From Vibrio chagasii (GTDB taxonomy: Bacteria; Pseudomonadota; Gammaproteobacteria; Enterobacterales; Vibrionaceae): 64,000 nt of DNA. How positions within the stretch are numbered: the first letter of the stretch is position 1; the number at the start of each line of letters is the position of its first letter. The notes under the pieces are model-generated. The model did no database searches and was not told where the DNA came from. It was given only the letters and a program-made list of their open reading frames with translations. The translations under genes were made by a program, and so were the position numbers. The stretch covers positions 2,232,001 through 2,296,000 of the forward strand of contig NZ_AP025465.1 in NCBI RefSeq assembly GCF_024347355.1. Reading direction: 5' to 3'. Shown here in pieces: positions 22,090 to 30,754 of this stretch.

Positions 22090-23295
22090 ATGTCCGCCTC
22101 GTTTCCATTAGCGAAACTTACCTTCTTAATCGCTATTCTGACAGCCGTAGGTCAAATGACTCAAACGATGTACGTGCCTTCTATTGGCCATATGACAGGT
22201 GAGTTCTTGGTTTCTGCGTCTTCACTTCAAGCTGTGATGGCGTGTTACCTGATCCCTTATGGTTTGTCGCAATTTGTTTACGGCCCGCTTTCAGATCGCC
22301 TCGGTCGCAAACCAATCATCGTCGCTGGCTTGGTCATCTACATCCTAGGTACCTTGGTAGCCTTATTCGCTCATGAATACGAATGGTTCTTGGTGGGCAG
22401 CTTTATTCAAGGGCTCGGCATTGGTTGTGGTGGTGCGATGTCTCGTACATTGACCCGTGACTGTTTTGAGGGCGCTGAATTACATCGTGCAAACAGCTTG
22501 ATCAGCATGTGTGTGATTTTTTCCCCATTGATGGCACCTGTATTGGGTGGTTACCTAACAGAAGCTTTCGGCTGGCGATCTAGCTACTTGTTTCTAGCAC
22601 TATTTGGTATTGCTGTTGTGATCACCATGATGACGAGCATGATGGAAACATTGCCAAAAGAGCGACGCAAAAATGAATCGGTAGGAACCAGCTACAGGTT
22701 TGTTCTATCTGACAAGCGCTTCCAAGGTTTCTTATTGGTACTGGTTGCAACATTTGCAGGAATAGCTGTATTTGAAGCAGCTGCAGGAGTACTGCTTGGC
22801 GGTGTACTTGGCTTGCCGGCAACTACTGTGAGTTTACTGTTTGTGTTACCGATTCCAGGTTACCTAGTAGGTGCTGGCCTTTCGAGTTACATCGCGCAGC
22901 GTCGCTCTGAACGTCGCGCACTAAATATTGGCCTGGTATCGATCTTAGTTGGCTCAGCTGTCGTGCTTATCCCGGGTCTGTTTGGTCAAACAACCGCATT
23001 GACATTGATTGGCGGCGCAACCATTTACTTCTTGGGCGCTGGTATCTTATTCCCAGCAGCAACAACAGGTGCACTTTCGCCATTCCCATACCATGCTGGT
23101 ACAGGTGGCGCGATCTTAGGTGGTATGCAGAACTTAGGTGCCGGTATTGCTACACTGTTGGCATCGTTCTTCCCAGCTCAAGATCAACTGCCACTGGGTT
23201 GCTTGATGATTAGCATGTCGCTTATCGCTATGCTTGGTTTACGTTGGGTTAATCGTAAGCCTGACCACTCAAACGAAATGCCATTGGCTATCTAA
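22090..23295 (+). CDS. emrD: MFS multidrug efflux transporter, EmrD-like (DHA1)
   Basis: A 401-residue proton-driven drug exporter with 12 predicted membrane helices. The DHA1 signatures are present: motif A GPLSDRLGRKPIIVAG near residues 65-80, motif C-like GLGIGCGGAMSRTLTRD near 110-126 and FSPLMAPVLGGYL near 146-158. It resembles EmrD in overall sequence and length (394 in E. coli). TTGGAGAG gives a good ribosome binding site. Substrates cannot be read from sequence. It is monocistronic, followed by a hairpin terminator. Confidence 0.85.
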   Translation: MSASFPLAKLTFLIAILTAVGQMTQTMYVPSIGHMTGEFLVSASSLQAVMACYLIPYGLSQFVYGPLSDRLGRKPIIVAGLVIYILGTLVALFAHEYEWFLVGSFIQGLGIGCGGAMSRTLTRDCFEGAELHRANSLISMCVIFSPLMAPVLGGYLTEAFGWRSSYLFLALFGIAVVITMMTSMMETLPKERRKNESVGTSYRFVLSDKRFQGFLLVLVATFAGIAVFEAAAGVLLGGVLGLPATTVSLLFVLPIPGYLVGAGLSSYIAQRRSERRALNIGLVSILVGSAVVLIPGLFGQTTALTLIGGATIYFLGAGILFPAATTGALSPFPYHAGTGGAILGGMQNLGAGIATLLASFFPAQDQLPLGCLMISMSLIAMLGLRWVNRKPDHSNEMPLAI

Positions 23296-23326
23296 AGTAA
23301 AACGCAACTCCTGCCTAATAAATAGA

Positions 23327-23354
23327 GGGACATGCTGAAAGGCGTGTCCCTTTT
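23327..23354 (+). terminator. Terminator of the EmrD-like gene
   Basis: The 9-bp stem gggacatgc/gcgtgtccc is followed by TTTT. Confidence 0.75.
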
Positions 23355-23551
23355 GTATTACCCGTTTACCCTCGCCTGATGTCTACCACTAATTTCATCA
23401 AACATTACTTTGATTTTTTAAAAACAATAACAGACACTTACGATGAAAGTGCATATCCAGAATCCAATTATAAATAATATCACTGGAAGGAAACTAACCA
23501 CTAAAGGATGCTGGCAATAAAACGAGTAAGGTGCACACTAAGGATATAAAG

Positions 23552-25717
23552 ATGCGTTTCGCTTTAACCACATTGGCCGTATCGGTAGCGCTTGTCGCCG
23601 GATGCAGCAATCAAGGAATAACAACCATGAACCACTACTCTCCATCGCAACTTATCGCTCAACAAACTCAAGCTCCCGTTGCTAAGAAAGTCCCTCATTC
23701 AATGACGACTCATGGTGACACACGAATTGATAATTACTATTGGATGCGTGATGATCAACGCCAAGATCCAGAGATCTTGCAGCACCTCGAGCAAGAAAAC
23801 CGGTATGCCGAGACGGTGCTGAAACACACGGAAGCATCCCAAGAGCAATTATTTGAAGAGATCAAAGGCCGAGTCGCGAAAGACGACAATTCGGTCCCCG
23901 TTCGTAAAGGTAGCTATTACTACTCAAATAAAGTGACAGGTGACAACGAATACCCAATTCATTTACGCGAAAAACACTTTTTAGGAATAGACAAACAAGT
24001 CATTCTAGATGTTAACGAACTCGCCAAAGAACATGAATTTTTCAGTATTGGTGACCTATCAATTAGCCCAAATGAAAACATGCTGGCCTATGGCGAGGAC
24101 ACGCTGAGTCGTCGTATTTACACCATTAAAATTAAAGACCTGACAACCGGTGAATACCTAGACGATGAAATTGAAGGTGCTTCGAGCGCCATCGCATGGC
24201 AAAACGACAACCAAGCCCTTTACTACATCAAAAAAGATCCACAAACTCTACTTGGCTATCAAGTTTACCGCCACGTATTGGGCACTCCCCAAGCAAGCGA
24301 TGAGCTGATCTACGAAGAAGCTGACAGCGCTTACTACACCAACATCAGTAAGAGTAAAGATGGTCAGGAGGTATACATTTGGCACTCGAGCACAGAAACC
24401 AGTGGTGTTTCAATTATTGATGCCAACAATCCAAGCGCAAAAGCAGAAGCCTTCTACCCAAGAGAAATGGGTATTGAGTACAGCATCGCTAAGCTAAAAG
24501 ATTGGTACTACATCTACACCAACTACGAAGCGGTCAACTTCCGTTTGATGAAAGCCACATCCGAAGACATTCATGACCGTTCAAAATGGGTCGATGTCAT
24601 TCCAGCTGACGACAACACTCAGCTTGTCGATTTTGAGCTGTTTAATGATCATCTGGTTTACGAGCAGCGTTCAAACGGACTGGCTACAGTGAAGGTTCGT
24701 CAACTCTCTACAGGCAAAGAATTTCCACTTGAGTTCAACGACACCGCTTTTGCTGCCTACTTAACAAGTAACTATGAGCTAGATAACTCTAAAGTTCGAA
24801 TCTATTACAGCAGCCTAACGACTCCTGGCACTTACTATGATTTCGACCTTAATACAGGTGAACCCGAGATCATGAAGCAAACACCCGTGTTAGGCGATTT
24901 CGATGCTGACAATTACCAATCAGAGCGAATCATGATCACGGCTCGCGATGGTAAGCAAGTACCAGTCTCTTTGGTTTATCGCAAAGATCTATTCAAGAAA
25001 GACGGCACTAACCCTATCTACCAATATGCCTACGGATCTTACGGGCACACTATCGAACCAACTTTTAGCTCAGCTCGTCTTAGCCTACTTGATCGTGGAT
25101 TCGTTTATGCTATTGCACATATTCGTGGTTCAGAGATGTTGGGACGCCCTTGGTATGAAGATGGTAAAAAACTGACTAAACAAAACACGTTCAATGATTT
25201 CATCGATGCAACCAAAAACCTGGTTGAAAAAGGTTATGGCGCTAAAGATAAAGTGTTTGCGGTGGGAGGTTCGGCTGGTGGTCTTTTGATGGGGGCTATC
25301 ATCAACCAAGCGCCTGAGTTGTATCGAGGTATTGGCGCTCATGTTCCCTTTGTTGATGTAGTAACGACCATGCTTGATGAATCGATTCCTCTCACAACCA
25401 ACGAGTATGACGAATGGGGTAACCCTAACAATAAAACCTACTACGATTACATGTTGAGTTACTCGCCATACGACAACGTAAAGGCTCAAAACTACCCGAA
25501 TATGTTGGTGACAACAGGTCTACATGATTCGCAAGTACAGTACTTTGAACCTATGAAGTGGGTAGCAAAACTGCGTGAGATGAAAACAGACAACAACGTA
25601 CTTTTGTTCAAAACAGACATGGAAGCAGGTCACGGTGGTGCATCAGGGCGATTTAAACGACTAAAAGAAGATGCACTGGAATACGCGTTCTTTTTAGATT
25701 TACTCAAGACTCAATAG
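23552..25717 (+). CDS. S9A prolyl oligopeptidase / oligopeptidase B-like lipoprotein
   Basis: A 721-residue serine peptidase of the PtrB/POP family, cutting short peptides. The catalytic triad is visible: Ser574 in GGSAGG, Asp659 in GLHDSQV and His694 in AGHGGASGR. An N-terminal beta-propeller (about 100-430) precedes the alpha/beta-hydrolase domain. The IDNYYWMRDD motif near 60 is typical of oligopeptidase B. Unusually, it starts with a lipoprotein signal peptide, MRFALTTLAVSVALVAGC with lipobox LVAGC, so it is probably membrane-anchored rather than cytosolic. The ATG at 23552 is preferred over a GTG at 23531 because AAGGAT lies just upstream. Confidence 0.88.
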   Translation: MRFALTTLAVSVALVAGCSNQGITTMNHYSPSQLIAQQTQAPVAKKVPHSMTTHGDTRIDNYYWMRDDQRQDPEILQHLEQENRYAETVLKHTEASQEQLFEEIKGRVAKDDNSVPVRKGSYYYSNKVTGDNEYPIHLREKHFLGIDKQVILDVNELAKEHEFFSIGDLSISPNENMLAYGEDTLSRRIYTIKIKDLTTGEYLDDEIEGASSAIAWQNDNQALYYIKKDPQTLLGYQVYRHVLGTPQASDELIYEEADSAYYTNISKSKDGQEVYIWHSSTETSGVSIIDANNPSAKAEAFYPREMGIEYSIAKLKDWYYIYTNYEAVNFRLMKATSEDIHDRSKWVDVIPADDNTQLVDFELFNDHLVYEQRSNGLATVKVRQLSTGKEFPLEFNDTAFAAYLTSNYELDNSKVRIYYSSLTTPGTYYDFDLNTGEPEIMKQTPVLGDFDADNYQSERIMITARDGKQVPVSLVYRKDLFKKDGTNPIYQYAYGSYGHTIEPTFSSARLSLLDRGFVYAIAHIRGSEMLGRPWYEDGKKLTKQNTFNDFIDATKNLVEKGYGAKDKVFAVGGSAGGLLMGAIINQAPELYRGIGAHVPFVDVVTTMLDESIPLTTNEYDEWGNPNNKTYYDYMLSYSPYDNVKAQNYPNMLVTTGLHDSQVQYFEPMKWVAKLREMKTDNNVLLFKTDMEAGHGGASGRFKRLKEDALEYAFFLDLLKTQ

Positions 25718-25750
25718 ATTCAACGTAAACGTAAGTCGTCACGTCATTTT

Positions 25751-25783
25751 ATGTCGCCATTTTGTCTCTGCAAATGGCGACAT
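25751..25783. other. Perfect 12-bp stem-loop between the peptidase gene and xthA
   Basis: The arms atgtcgccattt and aaatggcgacat enclose a nine-base loop. There is no proper T tract on the plus side, so it may act as an RNA 3' end or processing hairpin rather than a classical terminator. Confidence 0.6.
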
Positions 25784-25884
25784 ACATTATTAAGCATGGT
25801 TAAATACAATTAACTATCAAACCCACCAAATCAACAAACCTTTGCTGCACTATAGGCAAAGGTTTACGAGAGGTATAAAAATAA

Positions 25885-26691
25885 ATGAAAGTAATTAGCT
25901 TCAACATCAATGGCCTAAGAGCTCGCCTTCATCAACTGCAAGCGGTTATCGACAAACACCAACCTGACGTAATTGGTTTACAAGAAATAAAAGTGCACGA
26001 CGAGGCCTTCCCAATTGCTGATGTTGAAGCAATGGGCTACAAGGTTTACTTCCACGGCCAAAAAGCACACTACGGTGTAGCGATGTTGTGTAAGCAAGAA
26101 CCTATCTCTGTGCAGAAGGGTTTCCCAACAGACAATGAAGACCATCAAAAACGTATGATCATGGCGACGTTTGAAGATGAAAATGGCGAAAAGGTTACTG
26201 TGCTCAATGGCTACTTCCCTCAAGGGGACAACATCAAGCATGAAACTAAATACCCATACAAGCGTGAGTTCTACAAAGACTTGATGACCTACCTGAACGA
26301 CTATCACAACAAAGATGAGCAGATCATCGTGATGGGCGACATCAATATTAGCCCTATCGACGCAGACATCGGTATCGGCGAGCCGAATGCAAAACGTTGG
26401 TTGAAAACGGGTAAGTGTTCGTTCCAACCAGAAGAGCGTGAATGGCTAAAAACATTGATGGATTGGGGTTTTGTGGACAGCTTCCGTCTACTGCACCCTG
26501 AAGTAAACGATCAATTCTCGTGGTTTGATTACCGTTCAAAAGGTTTTGTAGACAACCGCGGCCTTCGTATTGACGTGGTACTAGCAACTCAAAAACTTGC
26601 AGATAAATGTACTGAAGCAGGCATCGACTACGAACTACGTGGTATCGAAAAGCCATCAGACCACGCGCCAATTTGGTCAACGTTTAAGTAA
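25885..26691 (+). CDS. xthA: Exodeoxyribonuclease III
   Basis: Class II AP endonuclease and 3'-5' exonuclease of base-excision repair. The 268-residue length equals that of E. coli. The catalytic set is visible: Glu34 in GLQEIK, the MGDINISP motif with the Asp/Asn pair, the RIDVVLAT segment with its Asp, and the C-terminal SDHAPI. AGAGGT upstream is the ribosome binding site. It stands alone and shares a bidirectional terminator with the convergent ABC transporter operon. Confidence 0.97.
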   Translation: MKVISFNINGLRARLHQLQAVIDKHQPDVIGLQEIKVHDEAFPIADVEAMGYKVYFHGQKAHYGVAMLCKQEPISVQKGFPTDNEDHQKRMIMATFEDENGEKVTVLNGYFPQGDNIKHETKYPYKREFYKDLMTYLNDYHNKDEQIIVMGDINISPIDADIGIGEPNAKRWLKTGKCSFQPEEREWLKTLMDWGFVDSFRLLHPEVNDQFSWFDYRSKGFVDNRGLRIDVVLATQKLADKCTEAGIDYELRGIEKPSDHAPIWSTFK

Positions 26692-26714
26692 CGAGTTAAA
26701 CAATCTCTCCTAAT

Positions 26715-26744
26715 AAAAACGGCGCTCAATGAGCGCCGTTTTTT
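26715..26744. terminator. Bidirectional terminator, xthA / ABC permease
   Basis: The stem aaaacggcgctc/gagcgccgtttt with loop aat is flanked by A and T runs. Confidence 0.9.
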
Positions 26745-26761
26745 AACTATTTAGAATGCAA

Positions 26762-27439
26762 TTAGCTAAGTGGTCTTAGGTAAGCTAGGAAACGTTTCTC
26801 TGCGTATTTGAAGATCGCAATGATGATAAACGTTAGCGCCATGTAGAACAGACCTGCTGTTAAGAACGACTCAAATGGAGCGTAGTAACGTGAGTTAACC
26901 AAACGCGCTGCACCTGTTAAATCCATGATGGTTACGATACCTGCTACCGCAGAGCCGTGAAGCATGAAGATAACTTCGTTACTGTAAGCCGGCAGTGCAC
27001 GACGTAAAGCACTTGGTAAAATGATACGACGGTAAGTCTTCGGTGTGCTCATGCCGTATGCTTTTGCCGCTTCCACTTCACCTTTAGGTAAGCCGTTGAT
27101 TGCACCACGGATAATCTCAGCCGTGTAAGCAGAGGTATTCAGGATGAATGCCACCAAAGCACAGAACCAAGCGTTTTCCCATAAGGTATCTTTCACAGGG
27201 AAGAACTGATCCATGCCGTAATAAATCAAGTAAAGCTGTACCAGTAAAGGTGTGCCACGGAAGAAATAGATAAACGACCACGCAGGTGCGTTAATCAACA
27301 TATTGTGGCTGTTGCGAGCGATAGCTAATGGTATGGCAACAAACAAGCCAATAATCAGAGCGATGCAAACCATCCAAGCCGTTGTCCACAGACCACCAAG
27401 GTAAATCGGTAGGCTTTCAATTATCAATGAAAAGTCCAT
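26762..27439 (-). CDS. Basic amino-acid ABC transporter permease, HisM/AotM type
   Basis: A 225-residue inner-membrane permease with about five helices. The EAA loop that docks the ATPase is GEVEAAKAYGMSTPKTYRRIILPSALRRALPAYSNE near residues 138-173. The N-terminal half has the HAAT-family FRGTPLLVQLYLIYYG segment. It is the last gene of the four-gene operon, two bases after the HisQ-type partner, so the two are translationally coupled. Sequence is nearest HisM/AotM, suggesting arginine, ornithine, lysine or histidine uptake. The exact substrate is not proven. Confidence 0.9.
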   Translation of the reverse strand: MDFSLIIESLPIYLGGLWTTAWMVCIALIIGLFVAIPLAIARNSHNMLINAPAWSFIYFFRGTPLLVQLYLIYYGMDQFFPVKDTLWENAWFCALVAFILNTSAYTAEIIRGAINGLPKGEVEAAKAYGMSTPKTYRRIILPSALRRALPAYSNEVIFMLHGSAVAGIVTIMDLTGAARLVNSRYYAPFESFLTAGLFYMALTFIIIAIFKYAEKRFLAYLRPLS

Positions 27440-27441
27440 AA

Positions 27442-28182
27442 CTACCTCGCGTGGATACTGAATTTGCGTTCAACAAGTTTAAGTAAACCAGTCGATACAC
27501 TAGTGAAGAACAAGAAGATAAGTGCCACTGCCATGTAGAAAGTAAATGGCATTTTGGTTGAACCGGCTGCTAATGCGCTAACGCGTACCATATCTTCTAG
27601 ACCGATAATAGAAACTAATGCTGTGGTTTTAAGTAAAACCAGCCAGTTGTTACCAAAACCAGGTAAGGCGTGACGAATCATTTGTGGTAGTAGAATACGA
27701 CGAAAAGCTAATACAGGGCTCATGCCATAAGCCTTTGCTGCTTCCATTTCACCGCTGTCGACAGCCATGATCGCACCACGAAACGTTTCTGCCATGTAGG
27801 CGCCAAAGATGAAGCCTATGGTTAAGACACCAGCAACAAATGGGCTGACATCAATATAATCTGGTAAGTAAGAAGTCCACTCATGGTTAGGATCACTGGA
27901 CGTGAACCACTCATTGAGCCACTCATTGATGGAATACAAACTGTTGTTTAAAAGGATCTGTCCACCAAAGAAAATCAGCATCATCAATACGAGATCGGGA
28001 ATGCCTCGGATGACGGTTGTGTAAAGAGTTGCAATAGCACGAGCCCAGCGATATGGCGCAAGCTTTGCCAAGGCTCCTAACATACCGAGCACCATAGCTA
28101 AAATGAGCGACAGCAAAGCAACTTCGATTGTAAGCAACGCCCCTTTCAGGATCGATACTTCATATCCTTGTAAATCAAACAT
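27442..28182 (-). CDS. Basic amino-acid ABC transporter permease, HisQ/AotQ type
   Basis: A 246-residue partner permease from the ATG at 28182 (MFDLQGYEV). An upstream in-frame ATG at 28194 is less likely. The VIRGIPDLVLMMLIFFGGQ stretch near residues 55-73 and the EAA loop EMEAAKAYGMSPVLAFRRILLPQMIRHALPGFGNNW are HisQ hallmarks. It lies downstream of the binding-protein gene after an 79-bp gap that holds a GC-rich hairpin, and directly abuts the HisM-type gene. Confidence 0.9.
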   Translation of the reverse strand: MFDLQGYEVSILKGALLTIEVALLSLILAMVLGMLGALAKLAPYRWARAIATLYTTVIRGIPDLVLMMLIFFGGQILLNNSLYSINEWLNEWFTSSDPNHEWTSYLPDYIDVSPFVAGVLTIGFIFGAYMAETFRGAIMAVDSGEMEAAKAYGMSPVLAFRRILLPQMIRHALPGFGNNWLVLLKTTALVSIIGLEDMVRVSALAAGSTKMPFTFYMAVALIFLFFTSVSTGLLKLVERKFSIHAR

Positions 28183-28221
28183 AATGAATTCCAACAGAAC
28201 TGCGAAAAAGTTGGTAAGACA

Positions 28222-28241
28222 GGGAGAGGATTGCCTCTCCC
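28222..28241 (-). other. Intra-operon hairpin between binding protein and permease genes
   Basis: The perfect stem gggagagg/cctctccc with a four-base loop has no U tract on the minus strand. It is well placed to protect the upstream binding-protein mRNA from 3' exonucleases. This would give high binding protein relative to permeases, as known for hisJ-hisQ. Confidence 0.7.
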
Positions 28242-28261
28242 TTAAGAAGTGACGCTAGAGA

Positions 28262-29032
28262 TTACTGACCGTATACGTCGTAGTTGAAGTATTTAGCCGC
28301 AATATCTTGGTAGATGCCTTTTTCACGTAGAGAAAGGATCGCCGCATCTAGCTTCTTAGTTAGGTCTTTGTCTTGCTTACGTAGAGCAATACCAAAACCT
28401 TCACCGAACCACTTAGGATCTGTTAGTGATGGACCAACAAACTCGTACGCTTCACCGCCCGCTTTGTTCAGTACACCTTCTTCTAGAGCAGAAGCATCAC
28501 CTAGTACAGCGGCAACACGGCCGTTTGCTAGATCAAGGTAAGCTTCATCGAAAGAACCGTAACGAACGATTTCAACCGTGTCGCCGTAGTTGTCTGTTAG
28601 ATATTTATCGTGAGTAGTTGCACGTTGAACAGCAATTTTTTGACCGCTTAGGTCATCGAAGTTAAGGCCAGCGCCTTTCTTAGCGATGAACTTGTTTGGG
28701 ATAAGTGCATATTTACCAGTGAAGTCGATTTTCTTCTTACGCTCTTCAGTGATAGACATTGCCGCGATGATCGCATCATATTTACGAGCAAGTAGAGAAG
28801 GAATAATACCATCCCAGTCTTGTGCAACGATCTTACATTGCACCTGCATTTCAGTACAAAGTGCGTTAGCCATGTCCACGTCGAAGCCTTTTAGTGAGCC
28901 ATCTGCTTCTGTCCAGCTAAATGGTGGGTAAGCACCTTCAATACCAAAGCGTACTGTTTTCCATTCTTTCGCTTGAGCTACGCCTGTTGCCGCTGTTGCA
29001 GCAAGTGCCGCGACTAATAACCACTTTTTCAT
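28262..29032 (-). CDS. Periplasmic lysine/arginine/ornithine-type binding protein
   Basis: A 256-residue solute-binding protein with signal peptide MKKWLLVAALAATAATGVAQA. The SBP_bac_3 fold is recognisable: RFGIEGAYPPFSWTEADGSLKGFDVDMANALC near residues 28-59, then CKIVAQDWDGIIPSLLARKYDAIIAAMSITEERKKKIDFT. These match the HisJ/ArgT/AotJ binding-site segments. Preference for a cationic amino acid is inferred from this similarity. It is the second gene of the operon, after the ATPase gene and a 229-bp gap that might hold an extra promoter. Confidence 0.9.
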   Translation of the reverse strand: MKKWLLVAALAATAATGVAQAKEWKTVRFGIEGAYPPFSWTEADGSLKGFDVDMANALCTEMQVQCKIVAQDWDGIIPSLLARKYDAIIAAMSITEERKKKIDFTGKYALIPNKFIAKKGAGLNFDDLSGQKIAVQRATTHDKYLTDNYGDTVEIVRYGSFDEAYLDLANGRVAAVLGDASALEEGVLNKAGGEAYEFVGPSLTDPKWFGEGFGIALRKQDKDLTKKLDAAILSLREKGIYQDIAAKYFNYDVYGQ

Positions 29033-29192
29033 ATCCCTACTCCTGTGATTTAGGTTTTTATGTTTTGCTAGTTTTAATATTGTTTTGCTTATTGAACTGT
29101 GTTGTTGTGTTTCATTGTTTATATTACTGCCATTGACCTTAGCAGTAATGTTTCAATTCTGTTCTATTACGCCATTCACCTGCCAAGACCAA

Positions 29193-29963
29193 TTAATAGA
29201 TCGAGGAGATAAACTGTTGTAATCGCTCAGACTCAGGGTTCGTAAACAGTTTAGCTGGATCGCCCTGTTCTTCCACTAGGCCTTGATGTAAGAACATCAC
29301 ATGGTTTGATACGTCACGAGCAAAAGCCATTTCATGTGTTACCACAAGCATGGTTCTTCCTTCTTCTGCTAGATCACGCATTACGCCAAGCACTTCCCCA
29401 ACTAATTCAGGGTCAAGTGCAGACGTTGGTTCATCAAACAGCATTACTTCAGGATCAACCGCTAACGCTCTTGCAATCGCAGCACGTTGTTGTTGTCCAC
29501 CAGATAAGTGACCCGGATAGTAATCTTTACGCTCATACAGGCCTACTTTCTTAAGCAGTAGCTCTGCATTTTCAATAGCTTGTGCTTTAGGTACACCTAA
29601 TACATGGACAGGTGCTTCAATAACATTTTCGAGAACGGTCAGATGAGACCAAAGGTTGAACCCCTGAAAAACCATCGCTAAACGAGAACGGATTCGTTGA
29701 ACTTGTTTTTCATTAGCAGGGACAGATACACCCTGGCGGTTACTTTTCATCTGAATTAATTCACCATTAACCCAAATCTCGCCTGCAGTAGGTGTCTCTA
29801 GAAGGTTGATACATCTAAGGAAAGTACTTTTACCCGAACCTGAAGATCCGATAATCGATACCACATCGCCTTTATGCGCAGAAAGTGAAATTCCCTTTAA
29901 AACTTCATTTTGACCAAACGTTTTGTGTAGATCCTTTATGTCCAGCGCCGGTACATCTTTCAT
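29193..29963 (-). CDS. Amino-acid ABC transporter ATPase, HisP/AotP type
   Basis: A 256-residue ATPase from the ATG at 29963, which has GGGAG upstream. The longer frame to 30053 adds 30 residues of poor quality. Walker A GSSGSGKST, Q-loop FQGFNLWSHLTV, signature LSGGQQQR and Walker B VMLFDEPTSALDPE are all present and fit HisP/AotP closely. The gene order ATPase, binding protein, permease Q, permease M resembles E. coli artPIQM, while the sequences resemble HisP/AotP. It is the promoter-proximal gene of the operon. Confidence 0.92.
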   Translation of the reverse strand: MKDVPALDIKDLHKTFGQNEVLKGISLSAHKGDVVSIIGSSGSGKSTFLRCINLLETPTAGEIWVNGELIQMKSNRQGVSVPANEKQVQRIRSRLAMVFQGFNLWSHLTVLENVIEAPVHVLGVPKAQAIENAELLLKKVGLYERKDYYPGHLSGGQQQRAAIARALAVDPEVMLFDEPTSALDPELVGEVLGVMRDLAEEGRTMLVVTHEMAFARDVSNHVMFLHQGLVEEQGDPAKLFTNPESERLQQFISSIY

Positions 29964-30050
29964 GCGCTTTCTCTCCCAAGTTTGTGAAAATGCAAGGTAC
30001 TCCGACCTTTTCATGCGATACAAACTAGCACCACACGGATTAACATGCAA

Positions 30051-30073
30051 CAAATTATTAACCTAATAATTTG
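30051..30073. promoter_or_regulatory. Perfect palindrome upstream of the amino-acid ABC operon
   Basis: caaattatta and taataatttg form an exact 10-bp inverted repeat around three bases (acc), 88 bp upstream of the ATPase start codon. AT-rich dyads of this kind suit ArgR or a LysR-type regulator, but it does not match the ARG-box consensus well. The regulator is unknown. Confidence 0.5.
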
Positions 30074-30539
30074 GAATAAATAGCACTTCACTCTGACTTA
30101 TTATGCAAAATGTAGCGTTTTAACCTCAATTTTATGAATGACTTCTATCAATAAGCTATAAATCCAACGCTTACATTGTTTAAATAAAGTTAACCAAAAT
30201 GAGATTCTCGTAGCCTAACGTCTCACAAGAAAAACAAGTTTGGTGAACGAAGAAGTGTCGTTAACAACAAAGCCATAAATACGAATTCAGCAAGCGACAC
30301 ACTCTATGAGCCACGATTATTTTAAGGCTACTGTATTGTAAGCGGTGGAACTGGGTATCGTGGAAGGTAGGTAAAAATGAAATAACTCAATAATAATCAG
30401 TCAATCAGAGCACTCCGCCATTAGCTATGCTTTATAAAAGGAGGTAAACGTCAATTTGTGAAAACAAATTACACGATTTATCAACGGTACGTTAATGGAA
30501 CGCTGCATTCTGTAGCTTTCTTTCACATACACTCATAAA

Positions 30540-30553
30540 GTGATCAAGATCAA
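30540..30553 (+). promoter_or_regulatory. FNR-like site upstream of the DUF3360 gene
   Basis: gTGATcaagATCAA differs from the FNR consensus TTGATnnnnATCAA only at the first base. It is also embedded in the larger dyad gtgat...atcac. It lies about 200 bp before the DUF3360 start codon, ahead of the pfl genes. Confidence 0.5.
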
Positions 30554-30754
30554 TCACCCTAAAGGGTAAGCTTGTTAGACTCCTCAAAACACAATAAGGC
30601 ATAAAAAATGCCATACATTTCTTCTAACTTAGCTGCATAAAGCACATCAACACCGTGCAACAAAATGCTAATGAGTTGTAAGTAAGAAATAACACAATTA
30701 CGCGAAATTATAGAATTCAACTTTGAATTACGAACATAAAAATATGAGGAATCT

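Larger units (their letters stand above)
29964..30754. other. Long divergent intergenic region, ABC operon / DUF3360 gene
   Basis: About 790 bases without a supported gene. It contains a perfect 10-bp inverted repeat at 30051-30073 near the ABC operon and an FNR-like palindrome at 30540-30553 facing the DUF3360 gene, both listed separately. Its size leaves room for a small RNA, but I see no terminator-bounded candidate. A 70-codon minus-strand frame at 30559-30771 looks accidental. Confidence 0.5.
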
